From a candidate division WOR-3 bacterium (lineage in GTDB: Bacteria; Hydrothermota; Tepidihabitantia; Tepidihabitantales; Tepidihabitantaceae), in assembly GCA_039801085.1 (NCBI GenBank), contig JBDRTY010000002.1, forward strand, positions 381,339-445,338: a stretch of 64,000 bases of DNA. The letters run 5' to 3'. Under the pieces are notes generated by a model. That model made no database searches and was not told the DNA's origin. It worked only from the letters and a program-made list of their open reading frames with translations. The translations under genes were made by a program, and so were the position numbers. Of this stretch, positions 42,660 to 52,005 are shown piece by piece (position 1 is the first letter of the stretch; the number at the start of each line of letters is the position of its first letter).

Positions 42660-43291
42660 TCGGTCAGACGCCGGATTTCCCGGACCGCATTATGGGCATC
42701 CGGGGCATAGCCGTCCGCACCGATCTTCTCGGCAAAGAGCCGGTTAACCGGTGCCCCGCCCACGAGCACCTTCACCTGGTCGCGCAATCCTGCCCGCTTC
42801 AGCGCCTCAATGACCTTCGCCATGTTCGGCATGGTGGTGGTCATCAGGGCGGACATGCCGATGGCGGCAACTCCATCCCGGACCGCATTGACAAACTGCT
42901 CGATGGGAACATTTCTGCCGAGATCTATCACCTCGTAACCGGCTGCCTGCGCCATCACCTTGACGATATTCTTACCGATGTCATGGATATCGCCCTGGAC
43001 CACTCCCAGTGCGATCCGGGACCGGCGGGCAGGGGTGCGGGGAAGGTGTTCTCTGAGAATATCAAAACCGGCATACATCGCCTTGGCGGCGGCAAGCACC
43101 TCGGGGACAAAATACTCCTGACAGGCAAACTTTTCGCCGACCAGCCGCATTCCCCGTGCCAGTCCCTGCTCGAGGGCAATGTCGGCAGCGATTCCCTGCG
43201 CCAGCGCCTGCTCACAGAGCTGGAGCACCTCATCCTTTGCCATCCGGAGGACCGCATCTGCCATCCGGTCAAGAATATCCGTGGGATTCAT
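42656..43291 (-). CDS. Corrinoid protein, MtaC/MtbC-like
   Basis: A 211-residue methyl carrier. Residues ~5-85 form the helical cap (MAKDEVLQLCEQALAQGI, FVPEVLAAAKAMYAG); from ~90 the B12-binding Rossmann fold has GDIHDIGKNIVKVMAQAAG with the Co-ligating His, then VLVGGAPV and GADGYAPDAHNAV. The start is ATG 43291 (MNPTDILDRMA); the upstream extension is AT-rich and unlike the family. First gene of the seven-gene operon. Confidence 0.93.
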   Translation of the reverse strand: MNPTDILDRMADAVLRMAKDEVLQLCEQALAQGIAADIALEQGLARGMRLVGEKFACQEYFVPEVLAAAKAMYAGFDILREHLPRTPARRSRIALGVVQGDIHDIGKNIVKVMAQAAGYEVIDLGRNVPIEQFVNAVRDGVAAIGMSALMTTTMPNMAKVIEALKRAGLRDQVKVLVGGAPVNRLFAEKIGADGYAPDAHNAVREIRRLTE

Positions 43292-43350
43292 CAGTAAGTT
43301 TAATGATATCGATAAAAAAACAACGGGCAAGCACAGTCGGACTCGGGTTG

Positions 43351-43384
43351 AAGAATAAAAATCCGGTACACTCCGTACTGCCGG
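43351..43384 (-). terminator. Weak terminator candidate after the repeat-rich surface protein gene
   Basis: Imperfect hairpin at 43363-43384 (CCGG...GTAC arms with a small bulge), followed on the minus strand by ATTTTTATTC. It would separate the surface protein gene from the corrinoid operon. Confidence 0.4.
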
Positions 43385-43424
43385 TTAAAAGATAAAGATA
43401 TCCTGTGCGCTTACCGATTCTCCG

Positions 43425-45569
43425 TTATCTTTCCGGTACCGGCGGATTTTTCAGCTGCTGATAACGTTTTCTGCCTTCAGGGGTGCGGAAGTCAATGCCT
43501 GCTGCCCTGCCTTCCCGTTCCAGCTGCTCCATGCAGCCGGCGAGGAAGTCATCATCCAGCATCCTGCCGGCAAGGTCACCGGTCTTTTTCTGTTCCACCG
43601 GCATCAATCTTCTTGTTGCTTCAGCCGAGACATCCTGCCGTTCGCCGGTTACCAGCCAGTAGACCTCAGTGCCGGGTCTGCCTCCGATCACAAACCGGTT
43701 GCCCGATATCTTTTCCGCTACATACACATCGGAAGTTCCAACACCGGTCAACTGAATATGGGGGTTCCGGTTGAGTGCAGAAAAATAGTCCGGCAGTCTC
43801 ACTTCAGCCCGGCCCTGCTCATCAAGGATGACACTGCCCTCATAAATGTTTCTCATCTCCGGTCCTTCAATAAAATAGTGATTGAGAATTTTGCCATACG
43901 GGTCAAGCGGATGGTCGATGGTAAATGAACCACCGGCTTTGGACAGGATCCCACAGCGCAGCTGGTTTGATGCGGTGGCGACTGTTCCGTTTAATGCCAC
44001 AGCGTTGGTGTAACCAGCTGGGACGACCGAGTGGTAATTGGCAGCCAGACTGTAGTCTGCCGCAGCAGTATCGGCACAACCGCCGGCTACCGTGGCAAAA
44101 TAATGATTGGCCAGATTATTAGCACCCCCACTGATTGTGGTTAGCGATGATTCCGCCCGGTTATTGTAACCGCCACTGATTGTTGCGGCAGAGCCAGTAG
44201 CCCGATTTCCGATTCCGCCCATGGCAGTGGCGCAGTATCCGCTGGCGATGTTAAAATAGCCACCGGCAACCGTGGTGTAGGCAGAATCGGCAAAATTATC
44301 GTAGCCACCACCGATTGTAGAATACAATCCTCTTGCAAAGTTAAATTTGCCGCCGCCTACAAAAGCATACCGGGCACGTGCCCCATTGTTAGTACCACCG
44401 ACAACTGTGGCTGCAGTGTCAGTAGAGGTGACGCCGGCGGTGTTGCAGTACCCCCCCAGCACACTGCCAAAAGTCGCTTTGGCAGAATCACACAAACCGC
44501 CGGCAACGGTGGCAGCCAAATCGCCTGCCAGGTTTTGCCCGCCACCCGCCACAGTGGAAATGACGGAACCCGCAGTATTGTATTGACCACCGCCGACGGT
44601 TGCGTAGTTTGATAACGCCTGGTTATAGCCACCGCCGCAGACCGTTGCGTGTTCCCATCCAGCTCGGTTATATACACCACCGCCGACGGTAGTTCCTTTT
44701 GCCCTAGCAATGTTGCGATACCCCCCGTTTACTGTGCAGAAGGAATCTTCTCCGCTGCTGGCTATTCCGGTCGTGCAGCTGATTCCAAGATTGATCTGGG
44801 TATGACGGGCAAACCCTAAAAGTCCGTTCTGGGCACCGCCCCGGGCAATACCCAGTGATCTTATTGTAAAAAGGACAGAATCGGGTGTGCCGCGGACCCA
44901 GGCATTGTCTCCTGTCCCTACCTCATCATTTGCCGGACTCCACTGTGTTCCATTCCACTTGAGCACCTGTCCGGTATTGGCACCCATCTGGTTCAGATCT
45001 GCTGCCATGATCGCACCGTCCTGAATCTTGGCACTGGTAACAGCACTGGAGGCAATTACCGGATTGGGATAGGTGCCGGTCAAGTCGCCACCAGCATTAC
45101 CAGCCGGTGAAGCGTAATTGGCGCTGTCCGCCTTGAATGCATAGGCAGTGGATACAATCCGTAGTCTCGGCGTCAATTCTGTGCCCGCGCCAATCTGCAG
45201 GGAAAGATACAAACCACCCTGGTCAGGAACATAGGGGATTGGATTGACCGAGCCGAGGAGCACCGAAAACAGACCGCTTTTTACCGGTACGGTCTGGGTT
45301 TCGTTCCAGAATGCGGTTCCACCGGATTGCTGAGTATAGAGCCGGAAGGTCAGCTGATAGCTGCTGTCCGGGACCGGATTGCCGAGGCTGTCGGTCAGTT
45401 TTCCCTGATAGGAGAGCATTCTGGGAATCGTAATTGCATCAGCAGCGGTCGGGTTGTCAGTTACGGGTGCTGTGACTGCACCCGGAGCTGGTAGAAAAAG
45501 CGCATCCTCAGCTGCCAAAAGCATGGCAATGAGGATCGTTACACAGGACAGAATCATCCTGCGTTTCAT
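43425..45569 (-). CDS. Large exported surface protein with YadA-head-like GGG-N-A repeats
   Basis: A 714-residue exported protein with signal MKRRMILSCVTILIAMLLAAEDA. Residues ~45-230 are a phage-tail-fibre-like start (ISYQGKLTDSLGNPVPDSSYQLTFRLYT, then a GDLTGTYPNPVIAS repeat). From ~265 to ~520 lie about a dozen repeats of ~23 residues with the pattern TVGGGxxNxAxxxxA, like the left-handed head repeats of trimeric adhesins. The C-terminal part (IDHPLDPYGKILNHYFIEGPE, RLPDYFSALN) is a conserved-looking chaperone-like or capping domain. No sorting-like tail and no YadA anchor are visible. Probably an adhesin or fibre. Confidence 0.82.
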   Translation of the reverse strand: MKRRMILSCVTILIAMLLAAEDALFLPAPGAVTAPVTDNPTAADAITIPRMLSYQGKLTDSLGNPVPDSSYQLTFRLYTQQSGGTAFWNETQTVPVKSGLFSVLLGSVNPIPYVPDQGGLYLSLQIGAGTELTPRLRIVSTAYAFKADSANYASPAGNAGGDLTGTYPNPVIASSAVTSAKIQDGAIMAADLNQMGANTGQVLKWNGTQWSPANDEVGTGDNAWVRGTPDSVLFTIRSLGIARGGAQNGLLGFARHTQINLGISCTTGIASSGEDSFCTVNGGYRNIARAKGTTVGGGVYNRAGWEHATVCGGGYNQALSNYATVGGGQYNTAGSVISTVAGGGQNLAGDLAATVAGGLCDSAKATFGSVLGGYCNTAGVTSTDTAATVVGGTNNGARARYAFVGGGKFNFARGLYSTIGGGYDNFADSAYTTVAGGYFNIASGYCATAMGGIGNRATGSAATISGGYNNRAESSLTTISGGANNLANHYFATVAGGCADTAAADYSLAANYHSVVPAGYTNAVALNGTVATASNQLRCGILSKAGGSFTIDHPLDPYGKILNHYFIEGPEMRNIYEGSVILDEQGRAEVRLPDYFSALNRNPHIQLTGVGTSDVYVAEKISGNRFVIGGRPGTEVYWLVTGERQDVSAEATRRLMPVEQKKTGDLAGRMLDDDFLAGCMEQLEREGRAAGIDFRTPEGRKRYQQLKNPPVPER

Positions 45570-45643
45570 GTTAACCTCCTTGATAATTTATGTGCACAAG
45601 CCCTCGCCACTAAGGGTAGATCATAAGCCCTGGTGGCTGGTTA

Positions 45644-45672
45644 ATTATTGCTGAAATTGTTTTTTATGTCAA
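45644..45672 (-). promoter_or_regulatory. Promoter of the repeat-rich surface protein gene
   Basis: Minus strand TTGACA (45672-45667) and AATAAT (45649-45644), 17-base spacer. The -35 box lies within the last codons of recX. An AAGGAGGTTAAC site precedes the ATG at 45569. Confidence 0.6.
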
Positions 45673-46302
45673 CAGGTTTTGGGAGGTGTCCTGCCGGTAT
45701 TGCCGGAGTACCTGGTCAATGGTATCAGCGGCAAATCCCCGGCGCGCCAGCAGGCCATAGAGCCGGCGCAGCCGGGTCTGCGGATCAAGTCGGCGGTAGC
45801 GGGGCAGGTGATGCTCAAGCACCATCCTTGCCGCCGCCAGTTCGGAGGGTGCTGTCTGCAGGGCGGTAAGGACGGTTTCCGGAGCAATGCCCTTTTTCAG
45901 CAGTTCCTGTTTTACCCGGAATTTCCCCTTGTGACCGACAGTGATCCGTGCCTCAACATAGTCCCGGGCGAGCTTCTCATCATCAACAATACCCAGTTCC
46001 CGGAGTCGGGCAAGCACCTTTTCAACTATTTCCGGCGAATAGCCCTTTTTGTCGAGCCGTTCCCTTAACTCCTTTTCACTGCGCGCCCGGTAGGAGAGGA
46101 GCCGGAAGGCATCGTCCCGGCAGTGGCGGAACTGTTCCTCAAGGACAATCTGTTCCAGCAGCTTGGGGTCAACCCGGGTGCCGGCTTTGAGCCGGAACTG
46201 GGCTACCGTCTCCCGGTCAAGCGAGAAGGCGTACTCACCGTCAACAAATACCGAGAGCCGTTTCTTACTTCTTCTTTGTGGCTTGAGGGCGGATATCCTC
46301 AT
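45664..46302 (-). CDS. recX: Regulatory protein RecX
   Basis: A 212-residue helical protein of three-helix repeats, e.g. [52 protein letters not shown], the classic RecX pattern. It inhibits or tunes RecA filaments. Start ATG 46302 lies 38 bases inside the recA 3' end. The N-terminal ~60 residues ([20 protein letters not shown]) are the extension common in RecX proteins of this size. Confidence 0.93.
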   Translation of the reverse strand: MRISALKPQRRSKKRLSVFVDGEYAFSLDRETVAQFRLKAGTRVDPKLLEQIVLEEQFRHCRDDAFRLLSYRARSEKELRERLDKKGYSPEIVEKVLARLRELGIVDDEKLARDYVEARITVGHKGKFRVKQELLKKGIAPETVLTALQTAPSELAAARMVLEHHLPRYRRLDPQTRLRRLYGLLARRGFAADTIDQVLRQYRQDTSQNLLT

Positions 46303-47311
46303 CCCGGACTCTGAGCCTGGGCAGTTTCAGTTTCTCCCGCAGCGCCGCCTCGATCTTCTGGGCGACATCCTTATGGCTTTTAAGGAACTCAATTGCCGCT
46401 TCCCGTCCCTGACCGAGCCGGACATTGCCGAAGGAGAAGTAGGCGCCGGATTTGTCAATGATGCCCTGTTCGGTGCCGAGGTCAATCAGTTCGCCGGCAT
46501 GGGAGATGCCTTCGCCGTAGATGATGTCAAACTCCACCTCGCGGAACGGCGGGGCGATCTTGTTCTTGACCACCCGGACCTTGGTGCGCGAGCCGATCAC
46601 CTGTTCACCCCTTTTGATCGCTGCCACCCGGCGGACATCAAGCCGGACAGTCGCATAGAACTTGAGCGCCAGACCGCCGGTGGTCGTCTCCGGGTTGCCG
46701 AACATGACCCCGATTTTCTGCCGGATCTGGTTGGTGAAGATGGCGCAGGTTTTGGACTTGGAGATGACGCCGGCAAGTTTGCGCAGTGCCTGGGACATGA
46801 GCCGTGCCTGAACCCCGACAAAGGAGTCGCCGATTTCACCCTCAATCTCTGCCCGGGGCACGAGCGCTGCCACTGAGTCAATGACAAACAGGTCCAGACC
46901 GCCGGAGCGGGTCAGTGTTTCCGCGATTTCGAGCGCCTGTTCGCCGGAGTCGGGCTGAGATACCAGCAGCTCACGGAGATTGACTCCGAGCTTCTCCGCA
47001 TACTTCGGGTCCAGGGCATGCTCGGCATCAATGAAGGCGGCGGTGCCGCCCTGGCGCTGACACTGGGCAATAATCTCCAGGGCAAGTGTGGTCTTGCCTG
47101 AGGACTCCGGACCGAAGATTTCAACAATTCTGCCCTTGGGTACACCGCCGACCCCCAGAATTGAATCCAGACCGATGGAACCGGTGGGAATGGCTTCAAT
47201 TTCCACTACCGCGCCTTCTTCGCCGAGCTTCATGATCGCACCCTTGCCGAACTGTTTTTCAATCTGTCCCAGGGCATTGCTCAACGCCTTGAATTTCTCT
47301 TCCTTTGCCAT
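46265..47311 (-). CDS. recA: Recombinase RecA
   Basis: A 348-residue recombinase. Walker [11 protein letters not shown] at about 65-74, [45 protein letters not shown] (Walker B), loop L2 [21 protein letters not shown] and a short C-terminal domain. All catalytic elements are present. It handles strand exchange and SOS activation. No LexA-like site is evident upstream. Forms a unit with recX. Confidence 0.98.
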   Translation of the reverse strand: MAKEEKFKALSNALGQIEKQFGKGAIMKLGEEGAVVEIEAIPTGSIGLDSILGVGGVPKGRIVEIFGPESSGKTTLALEIIAQCQRQGGTAAFIDAEHALDPKYAEKLGVNLRELLVSQPDSGEQALEIAETLTRSGGLDLFVIDSVAALVPRAEIEGEIGDSFVGVQARLMSQALRKLAGVISKSKTCAIFTNQIRQKIGVMFGNPETTTGGLALKFYATVRLDVRRVAAIKRGEQVIGSRTKVRVVKNKIAPPFREVEFDIIYGEGISHAGELIDLGTEQGIIDKSGAYFSFGNVRLGQGREAAIEFLKSHKDVAQKIEAALREKLKLPRLRVRDEDIRPQATKKK

Positions 47312-47373
47312 AGCTCCTCCATTTGATTTTATCCTGCGCCGCTTTCAGAAGTATAGAACTCCACACCCTGAAG

Positions 47374-47826
47374 TCAAGCCCGCAGTTGCTCCAGCCGGGC
47401 AAGTGCGCGTTTTTCCAGTGAATAAAGTGTAAACCGGAGCTGCTTGAAGAAGGAGGCATATCGCCGGCGGTCTTTGGTGTATTCCAGTTTAAGCATTTCC
47501 TCCAGTACCCGTGCTGCTTCCTCGGACCGCTTGAAATTGGCGGTGAGCACATCCTCCAGACCTCGGCGTTTCATCCGGTCAAACCGGTCGGACCTGCCCG
47601 GGTCGTTTTCACTGGAACGAGAAGAAATCACTGCCCGACGCAATGGTGCAATTTTTTTGCTGAGCCGGATGCGCAGATTCCGGATCCGCGCAAGTAGCGG
47701 TTCATCCTCCAGTCCGAACCGGATGATATCTTCAATCACCCGTAATCCTTCAGTCAGCCGGTTGATATTGGCATCGATGATTCTTGCCTGTTTGGAACTT
47801 AGTTCCGGCTGGCAGTTCTGCCGCAT
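47374..47826 (-). CDS. Stand-alone ThiD2-domain protein
   Basis: A 150-residue helical protein. ARIIDANINRLTEGLRVIEDIIRFGL is the signature of the ThiD2 domain, normally the N-terminal half of ThiE fusions in thiamine synthesis, where it phosphorylates HMP-P. Here no ThiE half follows. The rest (RNLRIRLSKKIAPLRR, EDVLTANFKRSEEAARVLEEMLKL) fits the same fold. Lies 62 bases upstream of recA, without obvious functional tie. Whether it still has kinase activity is not visible. Confidence 0.75.
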   Translation of the reverse strand: MRQNCQPELSSKQARIIDANINRLTEGLRVIEDIIRFGLEDEPLLARIRNLRIRLSKKIAPLRRAVISSRSSENDPGRSDRFDRMKRRGLEDVLTANFKRSEEAARVLEEMLKLEYTKDRRRYASFFKQLRFTLYSLEKRALARLEQLRA

Positions 47827-47860
47827 TCGGTTCAGGTTAACTTCTATGCCGGAAAGGTCA

Positions 47861-47898
47861 ATTAAATAAAAACGCCCGGTGCTCGATCACCGGGCGTT
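47861..47898 (-). terminator. Rho-independent terminator after zinc-ribbon gene
   Basis: Eleven-base-pair perfect stem (AACGCCCGGTG and CACCGGGCGTT, loop of six at 47882-47887), followed on the minus strand by TTTATTTAATT. Confidence 0.85.
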
Positions 47899-47913
47899 AT
47901 CGGGGTTTTCGTT

Positions 47914-48090
47914 TCAGAATCCGCCGCCGCAGCAGCCACCGTAGCGCTTCGGCTCTTCCTTCTCCTTCTTCTTCATCGGTTTATCACAGCAGTAGATCTC
48001 GCACTGCTCATAGCCGCATTCCTTGGTGACCATCACTTCAACGCCGCACTTTTCACAGTACAGGACATCGCCACTTTTCTTTTTTGCCAT
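47914..48090 (-). CDS. Small zinc-ribbon-like protein, Cys-rich C-terminus
   Basis: A 58-residue protein, too short to be noticed in long-frame searches. It has YCEKCGVEVMVTKECGYEQC, a probable zinc or desulforedoxin-like ribbon, then a second Cys cluster CCD and a GGCCGGGF end. AAGGAGGAAAA precedes the ATG, 23 bases after the kelch gene stop, and a strong terminator follows. Cytoplasmic; perhaps a rubredoxin-like or metal-delivery protein. Confidence 0.78.
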   Translation of the reverse strand: MAKKKSGDVLYCEKCGVEVMVTKECGYEQCEIYCCDKPMKKKEKEEPKRYGGCCGGGF

Positions 48091-48112
48091 TTTTCCTCCT
48101 TATTTATTAGAC

Positions 48113-50347
48113 TCATTTCATCAGAATCAGTTTCCGGGTGCTGACGGTTGTACCGTTCTCCAGCTGCACCACATACACCCCGGCCGGGAGGTGCTTCAGG
48201 TTCAGTCTGCGGGCACATTCAACCGTTTTGACCACTCCGCCGTGAACATCGTAGATGGTGACCCGTCCGTGATGAAACTCTGCCGGTAATTTCAGTTCGC
48301 GACCGGCAAGAATTGACGGCAGTTTGCTTACGCTGACTGCCGGTGATGTCGTTTCTTCGGTTCCCAGATACGGCGGATAATAGAAGATGATCGCCACCGA
48401 GTCGTCAACGATGTGGTGTGCCGGCACACCGTTATAGAGATACTGATGATACCAGTTGTTGCTGCCGTTCAGCCCCTGAATGCCGACGGTGCTGGAGTTG
48501 AGTGTTCCATTCATGGACAGGTAATTGTACCGGATTACCCCGTTGGGGTAGAGGACAATTTCAAAGGTCTGGGTTTCAGCCGGGGCATTGTAGCGCGGGA
48601 CATTCACCCAGGCAAACACCACATACTGGCCCGCAGGGTCGTTATACTGATAGACCGTGCCGGCACTGCGCAGGTCCAAGTCATCCCACCAGCCGGCGAT
48701 GTGGTTGGTGATTGCGGTCGGAAAGGAGGTGTTGCTGAAACTGGTCAGGGTGCTGGTCTCCAGAAAGCCGTTGGTGCAGATGTTAATGGTGTTCAGGTAC
48801 TGGTCGTAATACCGGAAGGTGAAGGGCAGACTCCGGACCGAATAGCCGTCATCCGCATTCGGACTCCAGTCGGTAACCGGTGTGCCCGCGGTCGGATCAA
48901 TCCAGAAGAACCGCACCGTATCCCCGGGTTCCTGCGTAGACTCGTAAATATAGCCGAACCCGTCCGGGTCACTGCCGAGCCGGACCTCAACCCGGGTGCG
49001 CAGGGTGTCGTTAGCCGGGTTCTCGTCTCCGGTCAGAGTGACGCTCGCGGTTACCAGATACACATTACCAGTTACCGGTGTCAGCGAATCAAACACCACC
49101 CACAGCGAGTCACCAGGTCCCAGTCCGGTCACCGGTTTTTCATCTTCAATCACATTATTACCGGCGATGGAATCATACACCGCCATCCGCACGGTAAAAT
49201 CCTCATTGGCTTCACCATAATTCTTCACCAGCATCCTGAAGACCGCCCGCTGATTTGGCGGGGTGCGATTGGCGGGCGACAGACGGGCAACCCCGACATC
49301 GTGCTGCAGAAATCGCGCCATTTCGTTGACCGTCAGATAGGTCGGAGTGCTGCAGTCCGAACCGAGACTGGCATAGATCGCATCACCAACCTGGTTTGCC
49401 ATCAGCCAGCCCCGGCTGGTGGGCATCGGCGTCATTATGCGCCAGGTGTTGCTCGGCACATGGTAGCAGTAGACCAGACTGTCACCATAGCCGGCTCCGT
49501 CATTTGCGCCGCCGATGACAAAAATCAGTGTGTCGTTGTAAGTCACCGCCGAATGATAGATGCGCGGTCCGGGCATTGCTGCCTTCTGGGTCCAGGTGTT
49601 GTTTGCGGGATTGAACTCCCAGCAGTCGCTCAGGGTGTTGCCGGCAGCATCACTGCCGCCAAACACATAAACCCTGCCCTGAGCACCGGCAGCCGCTGCC
49701 CAGCCTCTGCCTGCAGGCAGTGACGCCTTGGTATACCACTGGTTCGCTGCCGGGTCATATTCATAGGTGTTGCCGGAGTTGTTTTCATCGCCGATGATAT
49801 AGAGCTTATTACCTGCAACCGCCGAGGCACACGCCCAGCAGCCAGCACCGGGCATGCTTGCCTTTGAGGTTACCGTCTTGGTGTCAACATCAAACTCCTC
49901 GCAGGTGTTCAGGGTAGTATGGGTTGAATCTCTGCCACCGGCAACATAGATTTTGTTGCCGATTCTGCCACCACCGCCTGCCCGACGGGGCACGAGCAGG
50001 GTCGGCAGACCGGTGGTAATCCAGCTGTTGGTTGCCGGCACATATGCCCAGATGGTTCGTGTGGAGTTGGTGTTGCCGCCGCCGTAATCAATTCTGCCGC
50101 CGAGGAAGTAAACTGTATCCCGCACTACGCCTGTTCCCGGACACCAGTATCTGCCCGGCGGTGGTGAGCTCTGACGGCTCGTCCAGACCATGCCGAAGGC
50201 GCCGCCATCGTTGCCCGGCTGAGTGGCGGATTTTGTGCCCTTGCCCATTAACCGGTTTCCGGTCCTGGTGTCGGCATCGCTGGCGCTCAGGTTCAGCGCC
50301 ACTGTTGCACCGATTAACAGACACAAGATTACCGCATAGCGGTTCAC
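48113..50347 (-). CDS. Secreted kelch-repeat propeller protein with sorting-like tail
   Basis: A 744-residue exported protein. Signal 1-17. Residues ~70-340 contain six kelch repeats with paired Gly and a WxxxxxMP or Y-x-F-GG pattern (KIYVAGGRD, KLYIIGDEN, RVYVFGGSDAAGN, IFVIGGAND). A CARDB/beta-sandwich domain (350-450) and a lectin-like domain (ICTNGFLETS, IAGWWDDLDLRSAGTVYQY) follow, then a tail VTIYDVHGGVVK, LPAGVYVVQLENG, RKLILMK. Surface binding protein of unknown ligand. AGGAGGC precedes the ATG. Confidence 0.85.
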   Translation of the reverse strand: MNRYAVILCLLIGATVALNLSASDADTRTGNRLMGKGTKSATQPGNDGGAFGMVWTSRQSSPPPGRYWCPGTGVVRDTVYFLGGRIDYGGGNTNSTRTIWAYVPATNSWITTGLPTLLVPRRAGGGGRIGNKIYVAGGRDSTHTTLNTCEEFDVDTKTVTSKASMPGAGCWACASAVAGNKLYIIGDENNSGNTYEYDPAANQWYTKASLPAGRGWAAAAGAQGRVYVFGGSDAAGNTLSDCWEFNPANNTWTQKAAMPGPRIYHSAVTYNDTLIFVIGGANDGAGYGDSLVYCYHVPSNTWRIMTPMPTSRGWLMANQVGDAIYASLGSDCSTPTYLTVNEMARFLQHDVGVARLSPANRTPPNQRAVFRMLVKNYGEANEDFTVRMAVYDSIAGNNVIEDEKPVTGLGPGDSLWVVFDSLTPVTGNVYLVTASVTLTGDENPANDTLRTRVEVRLGSDPDGFGYIYESTQEPGDTVRFFWIDPTAGTPVTDWSPNADDGYSVRSLPFTFRYYDQYLNTINICTNGFLETSTLTSFSNTSFPTAITNHIAGWWDDLDLRSAGTVYQYNDPAGQYVVFAWVNVPRYNAPAETQTFEIVLYPNGVIRYNYLSMNGTLNSSTVGIQGLNGSNNWYHQYLYNGVPAHHIVDDSVAIIFYYPPYLGTEETTSPAVSVSKLPSILAGRELKLPAEFHHGRVTIYDVHGGVVKTVECARRLNLKHLPAGVYVVQLENGTTVSTRKLILMK

Positions 50348-50418
50348 GGCTGCCTCCTTTTCAGGCTGACTTTAACCCTGTAACTTAAAATACGCCGGTT
50401 AAAACCGGTGTCAATCTT

Positions 50419-51252
50419 TTAAGGCACAGTTACCCAGACATCCAGTCCGGGATAAAAGTCTGCCAGACCGCCACCTTTGCACAGCGGTTTGAGTGGCAGT
50501 GCCACCTTCGGCCGGATCGTCAGCATCGGCAGCGGCTTCCAGATCAGCAGGGCATGGAAGAAGCTCCGGTTCAGCTCGGAATTGGGAACTGCGATCCCAC
50601 TGACCTGCTGCCGGTCCTGCGTATAGCCGGAAAGTGCCAGTTCCGGAGTCAGGCCGGGCAGGACGCCCAAATCCAGCACCGCCACATACTCCAGCAGATT
50701 GCCATACTTGACATCACCATTCTTGCCGTTGAGCCAGTAGGCACCACGCAGATGGCCGGTGACAAACGGGATATTGGCGGTGATCAGCGAAACGCCGAAT
50801 CCGAGGTCGGTTGAGCCGTCGCCCAGCGCCGGGGTCGCATCCTTTTTGCCCGTTGGCAGGTAAAGACCCATGCCCAGCGCTGCCCGCAGCGGCAGGATTG
50901 AACCCTGAAACAGCCCGTAGCGCGCCATGAGCATCATATCCCCGATACCGCTGGAATTGAGATTACCGTAGGTTTTGCTTGTTACCGGCATCACAAGATT
51001 GAGGTCAATGTTACCCGGCAGACCGATACCGGCCATCAGATCGGCATTGAAGACCTTCAGCGGGGTTGACACCCGGTCAAACCGGTCTTGGGTCCAGTCG
51101 TAGAGCTGATTGTGCTCGTAATAGGTGGCGGTCACCCAGCCCAGCAGCTGAAACGGCTTGTTGACATTACCGGTCCGGACAATCAGCGGTGTGCCCTGCA
51201 TCTCGGCACACAGCAGAAACAGGGCCACAAACAATGCTTTTACCAGCTTCAT
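50419..51252 (-). CDS. Outer-membrane protein, phenol MetA-deg/transporter-like barrel
   Basis: A 277-residue exported protein with signal MKLVKALFVALFLLCAEMQG. The body is alternating-strand sequence (GIGDMMLMARYGL, ALGMGLYLPTGKKDATPALGDGSTDLGFGVSL) like the MetA-pathway-of-phenol-degradation outer-membrane family. The end (GLDVWVTVP) suits a terminal strand poorly, as aromatic C-terminal residues are missing. I used ATG 51252 (GAAAGGAGC upstream) rather than 51306. Confidence 0.72.
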   Translation of the reverse strand: MKLVKALFVALFLLCAEMQGTPLIVRTGNVNKPFQLLGWVTATYYEHNQLYDWTQDRFDRVSTPLKVFNADLMAGIGLPGNIDLNLVMPVTSKTYGNLNSSGIGDMMLMARYGLFQGSILPLRAALGMGLYLPTGKKDATPALGDGSTDLGFGVSLITANIPFVTGHLRGAYWLNGKNGDVKYGNLLEYVAVLDLGVLPGLTPELALSGYTQDRQQVSGIAVPNSELNRSFFHALLIWKPLPMLTIRPKVALPLKPLCKGGGLADFYPGLDVWVTVP

Positions 51253-51333
51253 ATATGCTCCTTTCTTTATCTGATTAAAGAATAGACCCTTAACCGTTTT
51301 CGTCAAGTATTGCTAACCGGCGGAGAGTTTGCG

Positions 51334-51925
51334 GTGGTGAAGTAATTGATCTCTCCACTTCGCTCCGCCTCCGGCTTCGCTCCGGTCGAAATGACCGAAG
51401 AAATACGCGCCTGTGGCTGTCGTTGAAATGATTTTGCCCCCTTGGTCATTCCGGGCGAGCCGAGGAATCGCTTTCACAATGCAAGGTGCAAAATGAAAAA
51501 TGTAAAATGCAGGGTAGGATTTCTCGACTCCGCCTCGCTATCGCTCGGCGTCGCTCGAAATGACGAAAAGAGGTGTCATTCCGAGCGAGGCGAAGCCGAG
51601 GCATTCCTTTTCCACAATGCAGAATTAAGCAAGGGATTTCTCCGCTTCGGTCGAAATGACGGGAGGAAAGGTCATTCCGAGCGGAGTCGAGGAATCGCTT
51701 TCACAATGCAAAGTGCAAAGTGCAAAATGTGCAGAGAGGGATTTCTCCATTCCGCTTCGCTTCAGTCGAAATGACAGAAGGCGAGGTCATTCCGAGCGAG
51801 GCGTCAGCCGAGTCGAGGAATCGCTTGTCCCTTCAGGTCATTCCGAGCGGAGTGGAACGGAGCCGAGGAGCCCCGTCTACAATGCAAAGTGCAAAATGAA
51901 AACAGGGGAGCAGACCGCTTGACAG
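51334..51925 (+). repeat. Left block of dispersed GTCATTCCGAGCG-type repeats
   Basis: No gene can be supported between 51253 and 52005. The stretch holds at least five copies of a module that reads GTCATTCCGAGCG..GTCGAGGAATCGC (near 51445, 51577, 51670, 51786, 51838) and four related inverse modules (GATTTCTC..CTCCGC..TCGAAATGAC). The two types are imperfect inverted complements and so can fold as long hairpins. At 51334-51345 the block starts with GTGGTGAAGTAA, the same 12 bases that end the gene at 54032. The segment to ~51570 (GACCGAAGAAATACGCGCCTG and on) recurs in the right block, giving flanking direct repeats. Confidence 0.8.
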
Positions 51926-52005
51926 AAGGCGGGGGACGGGTTATTATTTTCAGGTGGCAGAGCCACCAAGAACAGCAGGCAGAAGGCTGCAAAAAGGAGG
52001 TAAGC

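Noticed and set aside
48413-49723. 436-codon plus-strand open frame
   Set aside because: Antisense to the kelch protein gene, no start signal, composition typical of a shadow frame.
51442-51922. Plus-strand open frames of 88-110 codons
   Set aside because: They are translations of the GTCATTCCGAGCG repeat modules (Ser/Glu/Arg-rich peptides), have no ribosome-binding site and repeat in other frames.
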